Assembly: GCA_032622095.1 (NCBI GenBank) | Contig: CP136066.1 | Span: 151,792,224-151,856,223 of the forward strand | DNA from: Siphonodentalium dalli | Taxonomy: Eukaryota; Mollusca; Scaphopoda; Gadilida; Siphonodentaliidae | Reading direction: 5' to 3' | DNA length: 64,000 nt | Part shown: one piece after another, positions 36,131-47,999 of the stretch | Layout of the letters: every line of letters starts with the position of its first letter | How positions within the stretch are numbered: the first letter of the stretch is position 1 | Program-made: the position numbers and the translations under genes | Notes under the pieces: model-generated | What the model saw: the letters and a program-made list of their open reading frames with translations, nothing else | Databases searched by the model: none | Told to the model about the DNA's origin: nothing

Positions 36131-36483
36131 CAGGGACCAGCCCTGAGGGCAACTTGGGAGACATCTTCACCCTCAAATGTGCCCTAGTTTGTCCTATGGA
36201 GAAGTGACTTCTCTCTCACATACCAGTATGCATATTTCAAAAAAGCATATTTGAGTGTATTTACTGATTTACACCTTTATACTAGTATTAATTACTAGTA
36301 TAATGGTGTATTTTCCCATTATAATGGTATTATAAATGGGCTCCGGTGTAGCATAATTCTTATAGGATCACAGAAAGGTGAGGATGGAGAGTAAATTGAA
36401 CTTCAGCCTTCATGACTTCTCCCTGATAACAGTCCATTTCTCCATAATAATCTACTATAATTGGGAGAAGTGACAGGCCCCTG
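36131..36483. mobile_element. hAT-type MITE, complete (353 bp)
   Basis: Ends CAGGGACCAGCC and GGCCCCTG, flanked by the exact 8-bp direct repeat CATGATTG (36123-36130 and 36484-36491). CAGGG ends with an 8-bp duplication are diagnostic of hAT elements. Internal parts include GAGAAGTGACTTCTCTC. No ORF. A second copy is at 52450-53017. Confidence 0.85.
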
Positions 36484-37732
36484 CATGATTGATTGGAATG
36501 TTATCATAATCCGCCAAGTATCAAATTAGATTGCCATGTTATTTATATAGCATATTAAAATATCAAGACTGTTGAAATGTGCCCCATATAATAATTCACA
36601 ATGTAAAATTAAATTTTCTGTTGGTGGGGGATATTCAGGCTAACATGACATGGTTAGGAAATCATATGTCAATGAAAAGCTTATTAATAGCTGATTGCGA
36701 ATTTCCCAGGTATGTGGGTGTGAAATACTGCAAAAAATTTAAACGTCACAAATGGATATATATTAGACAGAAGTCTGTTTGAAATAAAAGCATAAGTTGT
36801 GTCAATGTGCCCAATGTACTCCATAATGCCCAAGGTTGGGATAATCACAGTAAATGTTGACACAATTCAAGAATTCCGAGACATCAAATATAGTTGGAAG
36901 AGTGAAATCTAAAGTTTGTGGGAGTGAAGTGATCAATAGTAACCATTTTGCAAAATAAACCACCTCGCAGGCCATATGGAGCAATGTTGCATATAACGGT
37001 ATATAATAACACTAGAACTAACTTTGTTCCATATTCTATTTTGGATATATATGTATTTATCGTAACTTAGATCTTGGGGTGGGGGTGCGAGAGGGGAAAT
37101 TTTCTCCGAATAACCACAGCTCAGGCCTCCAGCTTTTAAAATGTGCCTTCAGTATTATGTAAACTCGGGCAATTTAGCAGAGTCATTGGACAAAGATAAC
37201 ATATTGTTATACCTCCCTAATATTTTGGAAAAGTTATTGTGTTTCAGAAGTATAGATTCACTATCAGCCACATACATATTATGTTGCCATAGTAGATTTT
37301 TGCTTACAGTGTACATCCCACACATTTTTTCCATCAATTCCACTGCCAAATGGAGTCATAAGGTCTTTGGCTATCAGCATTATACACCAGAGCCACACAC
37401 ATTTTGTGAATTATCTGAACTGATAAGAAGTGCTATGTTTCCTCAATTTTATGCGTTTCAAATTGTTTCATTCCCGCTGTTAATTGAACCTTAATCATCA
37501 TTTTATATAATGTAGGGAGACTTTTCCAATGTAAGTTCATTAGAGACCCAGAGCTCTAACCCTCTCATGTAAGATGATAGAACAAATAAAAAAACATGGC
37601 TGTTTAAGAACAATATGAAATTTGAAACCATACCTAAACATTGCCCCACCCCACAAGGCAACAACTCTCATGATTAAACTAGGAATAAGTCCCCATAACT
37701 TAGATGATTGAGCGAGGCAATAAATTTGGATG

Positions 37733-37865
37733 AAAAGGATATATATATATGTAAGCTTGGCAAGGTAGATAAGGAATCCGTAGTACACTTTTTACAAGAA
37801 TGTACACATTAATAGAGCCTGGCCTGAGAGACAAGTTCTTGAGGGAAATTGAAAAATATACCCCA
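37733..37865 (+). pseudogene. LINE C-terminal motif remnant
   Basis: The plus-strand reading CKLGKVDKESVVHFLQECTH, a stop, then GLRDKFLREIEKY resembles the Cys/His end of LINE ORF2 proteins (C..G..D.E...HFL.EC). Very short and broken, so tentative. Confidence 0.4.
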
Positions 37866-38186
37866 GTTTCAATTCAGCTTGACTCAATAGCTCATTGGCA
37901 TGGCTGCTGTCATTAATTTACAATTTACATACATGATCCAGACCAAAACTACTTGAAGAACTTTGATTGATTTAAAACGATTACTATGTTTGCTAACCTT
38001 GACCTACATTTATATGTTCACATTGATATACATGTATTGCATTAATTTTAAGTTCATAGAAAGACCTCAAAACTTAAATGTATTTATGTTTTATTATATT
38101 TTAGTTTCTGGTGCAGTTGACCCCTCATTCTTCCCTCCTTACCAACAGAAAATATAAAATCCTAACTTAATCAAACTAACCATTTT

Positions 38187-38345
38187 ACATGTATGATAAA
38201 GCCTTTGACTGTGTCAATTCAGAAATAGTATGTTGTCTTAATTCACATGGGGATGCTCTCATTTGGAGAGCAGTCAGGTTACCAGCCTAACAGTTTAAAG
38301 TTCAGATAAATCACTCGCCCTATCCATGTATTGGAGAGAAATAGA
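38187..38345 (+). pseudogene. Reverse transcriptase scrap
   Basis: YDKAFDCVNSEIV resembles the first catalytic motif of non-LTR RT (D-x-x-KAFDxV). It lies after, not before, the C-terminal scrap at 37.7 kb, so the two are separate fragments. Confidence 0.3.
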
Positions 38346-39351
38346 CTTTTACCAGGGAAACAACATAAAAACTGGGATGGCACCTGATACACCTGTATAT
38401 AGTATCGAGTACATGTATGTGATAATATCCAATAAACTAATGGCACATATCATTTCATTTTAAATATTCACTAAACCAATGGATATATTTCATATTCCTA
38501 CATTTGATATTTTTTATGAATTTATTGAGATAAATAACACATAATTATGCATTGTGTAAGGAGAAAGGATGGGGATTAAATTTTACAAACTTATATTTTG
38601 CGCAAATCAAACTCAATCATGTTAATTTTATTTTCTACTATGTTTCAATTAGTGCAAATTGGTCTGCCCTACAAGGCCTCTTAATTGAAAATAAACAATA
38701 TCCTATCATATGGTATCATGTATCTGTGGAGGCAATTTATACAGTTTTACTTTAGAGCTGAGTGTTTTTATCTCTGCTATACTGTTTCTGATCCAGCAGC
38801 AATCCTGATATATAGCTTGGCACATATGGCCACACTGGCAGGTCACTGTTGGTACATCATAAAATGTGTATAAAAGAGAAATAACAGTCATTAAACTCTC
38901 ATAAAAAATAACTGGTGCCTGACTCATTCTGACAGAAGGCACCAAGTTATGTTAATTAAGTTTAGAACTTTATTAATGATGATTCAAATTAATGGCCAAG
39001 CACATATTACAATTTATCTTACTTTTGTTCTAATTGTTTGCATTACGTGCATATAATAATATTTAGAAGATCTCTAATTAATGAGTCACAATTCTAGACG
39101 AAATTTATTAACCAGAGTGCACAAAATTTTATGCGAAGCCAAGCTTTAGCGATTCAATGGCTCTAATGAAATTTAGTGGATGAGGTTAATACATTCTGTA
39201 TATAATTTAGATGAATTTGAGATCCATGTTGTCACATAATCACATGTTAGCAAGGAAAATAATATTGATTTCCTTATCAAAACCAAAGAGGAAGTAAAGA
39301 CACCTTCAAGAAAAAATAGTTCCATATTAAATTGTCTTATTCAATATTCAT

Positions 39352-40264
39352 TAGTGATGCGGACCGGACCGCTTTGGACCGGTCCGGTCCGTGGTCCAGG
39401 GGTGGACCGTGGTCCGGGTGTCACTGGACCGGACCGGTCCGCCTTTTGCCGCCGGTCCGGTACTCTCCGGTCCGGTCCACTATTTTAATTACTTCAGTTA
39501 TTATAAACTATCGCAAATAGTATTGCGTATTTGCCGTCATATCAATTAGCAACGATGTATTGACGCATTCAAGTGGAAAATATCTATTAAACGTTTGATG
39601 CCACGAAAACAATGTATAGATGTACTTTGTACATGTCAATTTCCTTATAATGAAAGACAAGACAGTCACATTAATCCAATAGTAGTTGTACTTAGGTATA
39701 TAACTGTAATTGTCAGTACTATACAATCAGCCATGACAATCTCCAAGACTCCAATATTAATGTAGTAGTCATATTAGTACGCATTTGTATAATTGTCATC
39801 AGTATAGTTATTTCGTTTAAATTTCAATTTAATGAAAATAAGTATGATACGAATCATGCATACGATCAGTTGAGTGCCATGTTAGATTGGTTATAACACA
39901 TTCTGGCCCTAGCTATATATCTGTCCAATACATTTAATTAGTGCATGTCGCATTACTAGAAATACTATTATCGTGCATCGTTCCCAGTATATCCCACCAG
40001 AGACAGACAATGATGCATACAATCGGCAAACAATGTAAGTTTTAACATATATGGACTCATTGCAATGCACTGAACTCAGTAACCTTATAGTTTGTAAAAA
40101 CTTTGAGAAAACAGAGAATTCATTAACATATAGCCTATTATAGGTGGACCGAACCATTTTGGACCGGTCCAGGCATGTGTACCGGACCGGAATGGCCTGG
40201 ACCGGACCAGACTGGACCGCCTTGGCAGTGGACCTAAGGTGGTCCGGTCCGGTCCGCATCACTA
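39352..40264. mobile_element. hAT-type non-autonomous element (913 bp)
   Basis: Terminal repeats TAGTGATGCGGACCGGACC and GGTCCGGTCCGCATCACTA; exact 8-bp duplication ATATTCAT at 39344-39351 and 40265-40272. The subterminal regions (39360-39480, 40141-40250) are dense in GGACCGGTCC, itself a palindrome, and are probable transposase-binding clusters. The AT-rich middle has no transposase. Confidence 0.88.
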
Positions 40265-40272
40265 ATATTCAT

Positions 40273-41212
40273 GTTGACACAAACCACCCTTGTCGCCCAT
40301 GTTTATCTCAAAGTCAGTGCAGTACATAACTCAACACAAATTGAATATCATAATTATATTCTGATCAACATAATAACAAATATTTGGCATTGACATCGAT
40401 ATCATTGCGCTAAGCTCTATGTACATGCCAATAATAAACATGCGTCTTACTAAAAAATATGAGGCCAGATTTAGGGGCTAATTATGTGACAAAACCTTAT
40501 AATATCTACAGCATTCATTTAGTTCATACACTTGTATACATCTATGTATATGGTAAATAAATTTGTATTGTCCAATACAATGAAGAATATAGAATACAGG
40601 GATTACAAACTGACAATTTCTATTTGATAAATTCTCTCTGGATTTAGATTTAGTCATGCAAAAATTTCAATTTAGCACTACAAGGTTTAAAGATGGATTA
40701 TCTCTTTAAATAACAAATGTTAAATTGTTGCGTGGGTATAAAATAATAGATATGAACAGAAGACCTATGTCCGGAAAAGCTTCTATCAATTAATATTGAT
40801 TTTATTTCGAATATTAAATCGGGCCCATTTATGTTACTATTTTTAGAACCGACCATTCGGATGAGACCGTATTGCGATATAGAGCACTGGGCTGTTCCTA
40901 CGGCTACGCAACGAATGTCAAATGTCACAGATTGGTTGTTTGTACTGTTTTGTTCCACAGATATAAGCGATAATGAGTATAATTGACGTTTATTTGTGAC
41001 AAAATTGCACAATATAATTTCTGGTCTCTGTTAACAGTAACCAATATTGTTCGTTAGCTGAACAAACACACCTTTTTAGAGAAGAAAATATTCGAAATAA
41101 AATTAATATTAATCGATAGAAGCATTTCCGGACAGGAGTCTTCGATTCAGATCTAATATTTTATACCCTGGTAACTATATAATACATGTTTACAAAGAGA
41201 TAATCCACCTTT
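40273..41212. other. Intergenic DNA
   Basis: AT-rich; no gene or repeat supported. Confidence 0.4.
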
Positions 41213-41703
41213 AAAGGTACTCAATCCGATAAAACTCCTCTCAATTACAATTTCAATGGCTTCGGGGGTCAAAAATATTTGATTCGAGTCGAGGAAGTCA
41301 CCCATCAAAGCTTAGATTTGTTAGATATCGATTTTAGAAATCTATTATTTTTCATTATCGGGAATACTTTCTGGCCCAGATCTCAGGCAAAATTATGTTA
41401 TTTTTACCATTGATTTTAGAGTTATCCATCCTTGTCTGTTTGAATATAGTTTTGGTGTAGAAATCTCGAGCAGGATTTGAAATTGACGGCAGTTATTAGT
41501 ACATGTACTCATCTCGAGAACATAACAAATTTCAAAAATCAATATCTAATAACTCTGAGCTTTGTTTGATGGGTTCCTCGACTAGAATCAAATATTTTTT
41601 ACCCCCAAAGCCAAATAAATAGTAATATAGAACCCTCTGATCGGATTGTTGTTGTTGGAATCTGATGAGATGGGGACCCTCTTTACGGATTGAGTACCTT
41701 TAA
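41213..41703. mobile_element. MITE-2, complete copy (491 bp)
   Basis: The left end TTAAAGGTACTCAATCCGAT and right end CGGATTGAGTACCTTTAA are inverted repeats; the TTAA at each edge may be the target duplication. Inside, GACCCTC and CAACAACAAC motifs are inverted at the two ends. Other copies: 14331, 45208 and 51985. Confidence 0.8.
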
Positions 41704-41859
41704 AACTGTTTATATTTTGCATTAATATGTTTAATATAGGGATTAATCCATTATTATGCCAGTGCTGTATGTCATTTCTACCATATGGTCAATATCATGA
41801 AATCTGACTTAGACTTTATATTCTTGAGATTTATTCTGACCAGAATCCGACCAGTCATT

Positions 41860-42240
41860 TTCTACCCTATTCTACCATATTCTTATGTGAGAAATCTGAC
41901 TTAGAATTATTTGTGAGATATTCTGATAAAAATGCAGCCAGAATCCTCTAAGTCAGATTTCTACCCTATTCTACCATAAACTCATGTGAGAAATCTGACT
42001 TAGAATTATTTGAGATATTCTGATAAAAATGCAGCCAGATTCCTCTAAGTCAGATTTCTACCCTATTCTACCATAAACTCATGTGTGAAATTTCTCCTGA
42101 GAAATATTTCTCATGTTAGATTTAGGGTAGAAATTTATTTCTCAGGAGAACTACCTTATTTCTCACCCATCAGTCTAATTTAAATACATTTCTCATGAGA
42201 AACTACTGTGATTCCTCCTGAGAACTACTGTGATCACATG
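41860..42240. repeat. ~98-bp tandem repeat and palindromic minisatellite
   Basis: TCTACCCTATTCTACCAT starts at 41860, 41959 and 42056, with AAATCTGACTTAGAATT and CTCTAAGTCAGATTT as an inverted pair inside each unit. It runs into CTCCTGAGAAATATTTCTC-type sequence related to 320-540. Confidence 0.8.
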
Positions 42241-42599
42241 AGGAGTTTTTGTACAGGCGGTGAAAATAGCTCAATTATCGCATCTAATACACGAGATGTG
42301 CCCAGGAGTTTTATTTTTCAAGTGTGTTCGCCGTTTATTATTTGATATGATTTGGGATATACTGAAGTCTTTGTATCCGCTTCAAGACTGACATATATCC
42401 AAACGTATTATTTATTCTGAGATCTAGTAAGAACTTCAGAATAACGGTGTTCTCAACTATCGTGCCAATAGCTGTAATCAATATCTGCATTTGTTTGAAG
42501 GGTTAATAAAAACCTGAGTAAGTTAGAATAGTTGATACTTGATAAACTACAAAAATCTAAAATAAATATCAGAACACGTGTCCATGCATGAAGAGAGGA

Positions 42600-43010
42600 T
42601 TTTTAACCCCGCCACAAATAATCGGATCGTTATCAAATTTGAACTCGGCCTGTGTCTTCACGGCATGTGGTTAATACGCATACCAAATTTAAAACAAAAT
42701 AAGTCGAACAGTACTAAAACAATGGGCGGACCGAAGCCATATTAGACATTTTGGAGCTGATAAACTCACCACCAAATTGGGTTTAGATCCAACCGACTAA
42801 ATCATCCGGAAACCACATAACTCCAGCAAAAATGAGCGGACAGAACACATATTCGAACTTTAGACGGAGGTATTTTAAGCCGCTAAGCTCATATACCAAA
42901 TTTTGTTAAGATCAGATCACAACTTAAGTTATCACCCGGAAATCATTACCACACGACCATTAGGACGGGCGCACGTACGGATGGACACCGACTATTTTAA
43001 TAGCACCCCC
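42600..43010 (-). repeat. ~160-bp unit repeat, reverse, with terminal motif
   Basis: Two to three worn units (ATATTCGAACTTTAGAC, ACCAAATTTTGTTAAGATC, TATCACCCGGAAATCATT) ending in GGATGGACACCGACTATTTTAATAG, the reverse-complement kind of edge seen at 25821-25850. Confidence 0.7.
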
Positions 43011-43343
43011 AAAACATTTATTTTTTGGTGACAACAATTCTGGCCCATGCACGGATACGTCCGCGACAACGATTTGAACAGTCTTGGTAACATTATACTT
43101 CAGTATTAACGGAAATCACAATACAATGTATCGACAAAGAGGGGTTAATAAAACCGGCCGTGGACAAACAATATAGCCAAATACATGGCGGCAACACTCC
43201 ATTAACATTTGCGCCAACGACAGCCGATAAATTACACACGGAACGACTGTTCAGCGCTAAATATCAATTATCTCTCTAGTGGGGTCTACCTGGTCCGGTT
43301 TTTAACGCAATGTTCGCGTCATGATATAATATGACATATATGT

Positions 43344-44010
43344 GATCTGGGGGTTCGATGTATATAATATGGCATATATTTAATATATGTGATCTGGGGG
43401 TTCATGGTATATAATATGGCATATATTTAATATATGTGATCTGGGGGTTCGATGGTATATAATATGGCATATATTTAATATATGTGATCTGGGGGTTCAT
43501 GGTATATAATATGGCATATATTTAATATATGTGATCTGGGGGTTCATGGTATATAATATGGCATATATTTAATATATGTGATCTGGGGGTTCATGGTATA
43601 TAATATGGCATATATTTAATATATGTGATCTGGGGGTTCATGGTATATAATATGGCATATATTTAATATATGTGATCTGGGGGTTCATGGTATATAATAT
43701 GGCATATATTTAATATATGTGATCTGGGGGTTCATGGTATATAATATGGCATATATTTAATATATGTGATCTGGGGGTTCATGGTATATAATATGGCATA
43801 TATTTAATATATGTGATCTGGGGGTTCATGGTATATAATATGGCATATATTTAATATATGTGATCTGGGGGTTCATGGTATATAATATGGCATATATTTA
43901 ATATATGTGATCTGGGGGTTCATGGTATATAATATGGCATATATTTAATATATGTGATCTGGGGGTTCATGGTATATAATATGGCATATATTTAATATGT
44001 GATCTGGGGG
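43344..44010. repeat. 47-bp satellite array
   Basis: GATCTGGGGGTTCATGG followed by TATATAATATGGCATATAT and TTAATATATGT. Fifteen starts of GATCTGGGGG between 43344 and 44001: twelve intervals of 47 bp, one of 48 (extra G) and one of 45 at the right edge. Copies are nearly identical, so it expanded or was homogenised recently. It ends 30 bp from the last ANKEF1 exon. Confidence 0.97.
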
Positions 44011-44040
44011 TTCACAATTAAATGGGCCTTTAATGCCAAC

Positions 44041-44267
44041 CTTTTTTGTTCTCAGTTTGAACTTTAGCCCCTCTGTCAATGAGGTACCGTACAACAGTTT
44101 CTTTGGAGCTCTCGATTGCACGAGTCAGAGGTGTGCCACCATTCATTGTTGTAGCATCTAGCTCTGCCCCATGCTCTAGCAGCATAGTGACTATATCCAG
44201 CTGCCCGGCGTGACAAGCATGATGCAGTGGCGTCCATTTGAAATTATCCCTTGAATTTATTTGTGCT
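44041..44267 (-). CDS. ANKEF1-like, coding exon 5 (C-terminal ankyrin repeats)
   Basis: Residues 550-625. Acceptor TTTCTTTCAG. Peptides such as WTPLHHACHAGQLDIV, LLEHGAELDA, TPLTRAIESSKETVVRYL and DRGAKVQTENKK are typical ankyrin repeats, and follow the order of the second ankyrin block of vertebrate ANKEF1. The possible donor is a weak GTTGGC at 44040. If it is not used, the frame runs G-W-H-stop right at the edge of the satellite. Vertebrate ANKEF1 has about 150 further residues; no exon for them was found to the left. Confidence 0.88.
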
Positions 44268-44361
44268 CTGAAAGAAAGTAAAATTTATATTTTCTTTCCA
44301 ATTTGAATCAAGGCTTGATTGAAAACTTCATGAGACTTTAATCTGGAAGAAAATTGTTTGC

Positions 44362-44635
44362 TTTTTAACCGTTTTTAACGGGAGCTGTGCTGGTGCAGCA
44401 TTAAAGATCCTGTGCCAGTGCATTCTCTCATATATGCGAGTCTCCCATAGGGAGCATCACATGTATAAGATAATGCACTGGCTTACAAGGTCATGGTAAA
44501 TATTGTTAGGACAATGCATTCTCTCTCTCTCTATATATGTGAAACTCCCTATGGGAGACTTGCATAAACATGTACATGTATAAGAGAATGCATTGGCACA
44601 TGATTTTGGAAAATCTCAGCCACAGAAGGGTTAAA
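44362..44635 (+). repeat. Dispersed foldback repeat, copy 1
   Basis: Starts TTTTAACCGTTTTTAACGG, GGAGCTGTGCTGGTGCAGC, and has two inverted TATATGxGAGxCTCCCTAxGGGAG blocks with AATGCACTGGC motifs; ends GAAGGGTTAAAG. Copy 2, in reverse, is at 47725-47983. Confidence 0.75.
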
Positions 44636-44689
44636 GCGACAAAATTACATTTAATGAAAAAATATCCAATACCCAAGCCTCAATCTATT

Positions 44690-45190
44690 TCATAATTTTT
44701 GAGGTCGTGCAATCTAGATATTGGAGACACACCACACATGACTTAAATTTGGACTGGCGCAAGCCAGAATTTAGTGTCTGAAATTTGCAGATTGAGGTGA
44801 ATTTAGTGACGCTATCCCGCATGGTGGGCTAGCATCACCAAATTTGCACTCTGGGGTCCTCAATCTGATTAAACCTCGTCTTCTGGTAAGTATTTATAGT
44901 CTCAAATTAACAATGTTTTTAGTTATACTTTTCCCCTTAGAACTGTTGAGTTTCTATATCCCCTAATTTGCAGAAGATAAAATGCATAATCAAGGTGATT
45001 AATGGGTGAACATCACCAACATCAACTGTGGAACTTCAATCTGATCTTAGGTCTCCCATAGCAGTTGAGGCCTAAGCAGAATGAGGTCCCCAGAGGGTGA
45101 TTTTGGTGATGCTAACCCGCTGTGCGTGATAGCATCACTAAATTCACCCTCTAGGGACCTCATTCTGCAAATGTCAGACCCACTAAATTC
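44690..45190. repeat. Foldback repeat with two hairpins
   Basis: The perfect hairpin at about 45077-45168 has ~35-bp arms (GCAGAATGAGGTCCCCAGAG with CTCTAGGGACCTCATTCTGC). A related diverged hairpin is at 44790-44865, and the outer parts (CTGAAATTTGCAGATTGAGG versus a reverse-type copy near 45168) suggest one composite element in the intron. Confidence 0.65.
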
Positions 45191-45207
45191 AGACTTGGAC
45201 TGGAAGA

Positions 45208-45680
45208 TTAAAGGTACTCAATATGATCAGATGGTCCCCATACCATCAAGATAAAACAACAACAACATTTCTTCAAAATACGCTTTAGTTATCAGAATCG
45301 ATTTATTGCAACAAAATAATGCTAACTGCTATCAACTATGGTATCAAATTTCCCAAAACTTGTTATTTATCAACATTTTATTCAACAAAATGTGACTGTA
45401 TTATCACTATGGTATCACGATATTTGACCGTATTACCACTTGATTTTAGAGTTACATGTATCCATATTCATCCGCAATTTTGTCCGAGACCATCCATTTG
45501 ACCACGTGTTTCTGGGCCACATATTATTACACATCTCGAGAAATAACAAACTTCAAAAATCGATATCTGATCACTCTGAGCTTTGATGGGTGGGTTCCTC
45601 AACTTGAATCAAATATTTTTTACCCGGAAGCCAAAGAAATAGTAAATTAGGAGCATTTGATCGGATTGAGTACCTTTGAA
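45208..45680. mobile_element. MITE-2, copy in ANKEF1 intron 4
   Basis: Left end TTAAAGGTACTCAATATGAT, then a CAACAACAAC run; right end CGGATTGAGTACCTTTGA. The interior matches 41213-41703 in part (ATCGATATCTGATCACTCTG, ACCCGGAAGCCAAAGAAAT). Confidence 0.75.
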
Positions 45681-45841
45681 CTAGATCTATGAAATAAAAC
45701 ATCTTCAAACAAGAGAATGGACAGGTTTAGAATGAAAAACTTCAAACTCAACAGAATACAGTATTACATAATGTGTGGCAGGACATCGTGTCCATTGCTA
45801 TGTACAGTAATAATGCCCGAAGTATACCGGTACATGACACT

Positions 45842-46002
45842 TTAACCACAGCAGAATTATGGGAATTTTTTCAGGATTTAATCGAAAATATGGCTTGTTG
45901 CCATTCATCAGAAAGCTCAACAAGCCATATTTCCGACTAAATCCTGAAAAATTACCCATAATTCTGCTGTGGTTAAGGAGTCGATTATTTAGGGCATTAC
46001 TG
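45842..46002. mobile_element. MITE-1 copy 2 (left end missing)
   Basis: Same hairpin as 968-1181; the left arm begins at TTAACCACAGCAG, lacking the outer CAGTAATGCC. The loop is shortened. Confidence 0.85.
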
Positions 46003-46204
46003 TATGTGCTTGATGAGCAATGAAATTTGAATCTAAACCTCTCTATTTTTTAGAGAAATCTACCAATTGGTGATACCAGGTGGAAATGTTGGACAGGAGT
46101 GTAACAAATAGTCTAAATATGACAAAGTGTCATTTGAAGAATTACATGTAGAGAACTACATGTACTTCCCTACATTTATCAGAAAATATGCATAGATATC
46201 TTAC

Positions 46205-47009
46205 CCATTCTCCATTAAGAATTTCACCATGTCCATGTTTCCGATAGCACATGCAACCATAAGAGGTGTTTTATAATACTTGTCTCTGGTGTCAACAGGA
46301 GTTCCTTTCTGAAGTGCACTTTTAAGAGAATAGAGGTCCTCTCCTCGCACAGCATCATTAATATTGAGATACGCCCTATCCGGATGCTGTAGATACCATG
46401 CTGAGTCATCCTGTAGAGGATGCTTAGGTGGACAGTCTCTGTCAAAACGTCCTGTATCCGTAAAATGAACATATCTGGGGATAAACATTTGAGCTGGTCC
46501 ACCACCCATAGTTCTGTTACAATCTTCCAGAACACAGATAGGCATGGCTAGCTTGAATTTTCCTTTTTTGCCTCCTTTTTTTCCTTTTTTCTTCTTTTTC
46601 TTTCCATCAAATGCCGCTCGAAGATAATTTTTGTTCACATATTTTTTCCCTACCAGAAATTCTTCAAGGTCCAAGGTGCCATCTCGATTTTTGTCATGTG
46701 GAAATGCTATCTTTTTCAAGTCTTCGTCTTCTAGTGGGCAATTCATTCCAATTAAGCCATCAGAAAAATCTTCTTTAGAAATGATATTTTTATCACCAGC
46801 ATCATACTTTTTTAAGAGTTCCCTCACTTTCTGTTCCCGTTCCATCACCCAGTCATAAAACTGAAGAGCCCATGGCTCGTTATTCTTGCCAATTTTACCA
46901 AATGTTTTTTCTGCTTTCCGAAGTTCCTTTCCTGCTTCCTTGTGACCTCCATCTTTTGCTAGATTTTTAGCTGCATTCCCTTCCTTATTCTTTGGTTTGG
47001 GATTACATC
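46205..47009 (-). CDS. ANKEF1-like, coding exon 4 (EF-hand and start of the second ankyrin block)
   Basis: Residues 282-549. Acceptor CTCACTAG, donor GTAAGAT. Order: basic helix (KEAGKELRKAEKTFGKI), then WALQFYDWVMEREQ, then an EF-hand pair. The first (D351) lacks good ligands. The second, DKNRDGTLDLEEF from D387, has all six calcium-binding positions. Then a Lys-rich stretch (about 418-432), LAMPICVLEDC, a conserved ANKEF1 linker (FDRDCPPKHPLQDDSAWYL), and ankyrin repeats starting NINDAVRGEDLYSLKSAL and YYKTPLMVACAIGNMDMV. This mix of EF-hand between two ankyrin blocks is particular to ANKEF1 (ANKRD5). Confidence 0.93.
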
Positions 47010-47050
47010 CTAGTGAGGAAACAAAAATATAATAAATTTTAAATGAACTA

Positions 47051-47210
47051 CAGTAATGCTCTAAATAATCGACTCCTTAACGACCGGAGAATTATGGGTA
47101 ATTTCGAGAGCTTTCCAATGAATGGCAACAAGCCATATTTCCGACTAAATCCTGAAAAATAACCCATAATTCTCCTGTCGTTAAGGAGTCAATTATTTAG
47201 GGCGTAACTG
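47051..47210. mobile_element. MITE-1 copy 3
   Basis: Complete ends (CAGTAATGCTCTAAATAATC and GGGCGTAACTG) but with a shorter left arm. It sits 41 bp upstream of the exon 4 acceptor (minus strand), that is, inside the region that normally carries the branch point. Confidence 0.85.
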
Positions 47211-47724
47211 CAGGCCTAAATTTCTACAAACAGAAGTTTGATACTTCCAAAAATGATCACCTGAACATTCCATTTTGTGAAAATTAAATTAGCTGAAATG
47301 TATTTTTTCTATCAAAATTAAATTTGCTGAAAAACTTTTTGTTTTGTTGCAAATTAAATTTGCTGAAATAAGGGGAAAATAGTTGGTGAAAGAAATCCAT
47401 TGATATATGACTTAATTGCCCTAGAAAGCCCTACAACTTAAAATAGCATTGGTGCCAAAATACTTCAGCCCAAACAAATAATAACAAAATTTGGCTCCTT
47501 TGCGACAGCCTCTCACCTGACTACATCATAACCTTGTTTTCCCTTGATCTACAAGTAAGTAGATTTAGCTATATGTATATGATGAAGCGGTTATACATTG
47601 AGCTATCAATATATTTGCTTTTAAACAAGTTCACCAGCGTGTTTTTTATCCCCCAAAAATAAAACAAACAAACATCGATATCCCAAATTCTATTGACCAA
47701 CCTTCTGAAAATTATTTTTTGAAG

Positions 47725-47983
47725 TTTAACCCTTCCATGACTGGATCTTCCTGAAATTTTGGAATAGCTGTGCCAAAGGATTACCGGTATGTGAGTCTCC
47801 CACAGGGAGCCTCGCATATATAAGAAAATACATTGGCCTAACAATATTAACCTTGGCCATGTAAGCCAGTGCATTCTCTTGTATATGTGAGGCTCCCTAT
47901 GGGAGACTCGCATATATAAGAGGATGCACTGGCACAGGATCTTTAATGCTGCACCAGCACAGCTCCCATCATGAAACGGTTAA
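47725..47983 (-). repeat. Dispersed foldback repeat, copy 2
   Basis: Reverse complement of 44362-44635 in order and motifs (AACCCTTCCATG, GAGTCTCCCACAGGGAGCCTC, GCTGCACCAGCACAGCTCCC, AAACGGTTAATAAC). Copies 1 and 2 lie in inverted orientation on either side of ANKEF1 exon 4. Confidence 0.75.
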
Positions 47984-47999
47984 TAACAAGTCTGATCAT

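Larger units (their letters stand above)
36492..39343. other. Intergenic DNA with LINE scraps
   Basis: No host gene. A 117-codon open frame at 37141-37494 matches no family I know and has no splice or context support. LINE-like pieces are listed separately. Confidence 0.4.

Noticed and set aside
37141-37494. 117-codon plus-strand frame
   Set aside because: No motif, no splice or promoter context, and composition like that of the surrounding AT-rich DNA.
41160-41215. Terminal repeats of the CACTA transposase
   Set aside because: No pair of CACTA ends with 3-bp duplications was found around 32290-35019; nearby inverted ends belong to other families.
43344-44010. CRISPR-like array (regular repeats)
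   Set aside because: Direct head-to-tail satellite with no spacers, in animal DNA.
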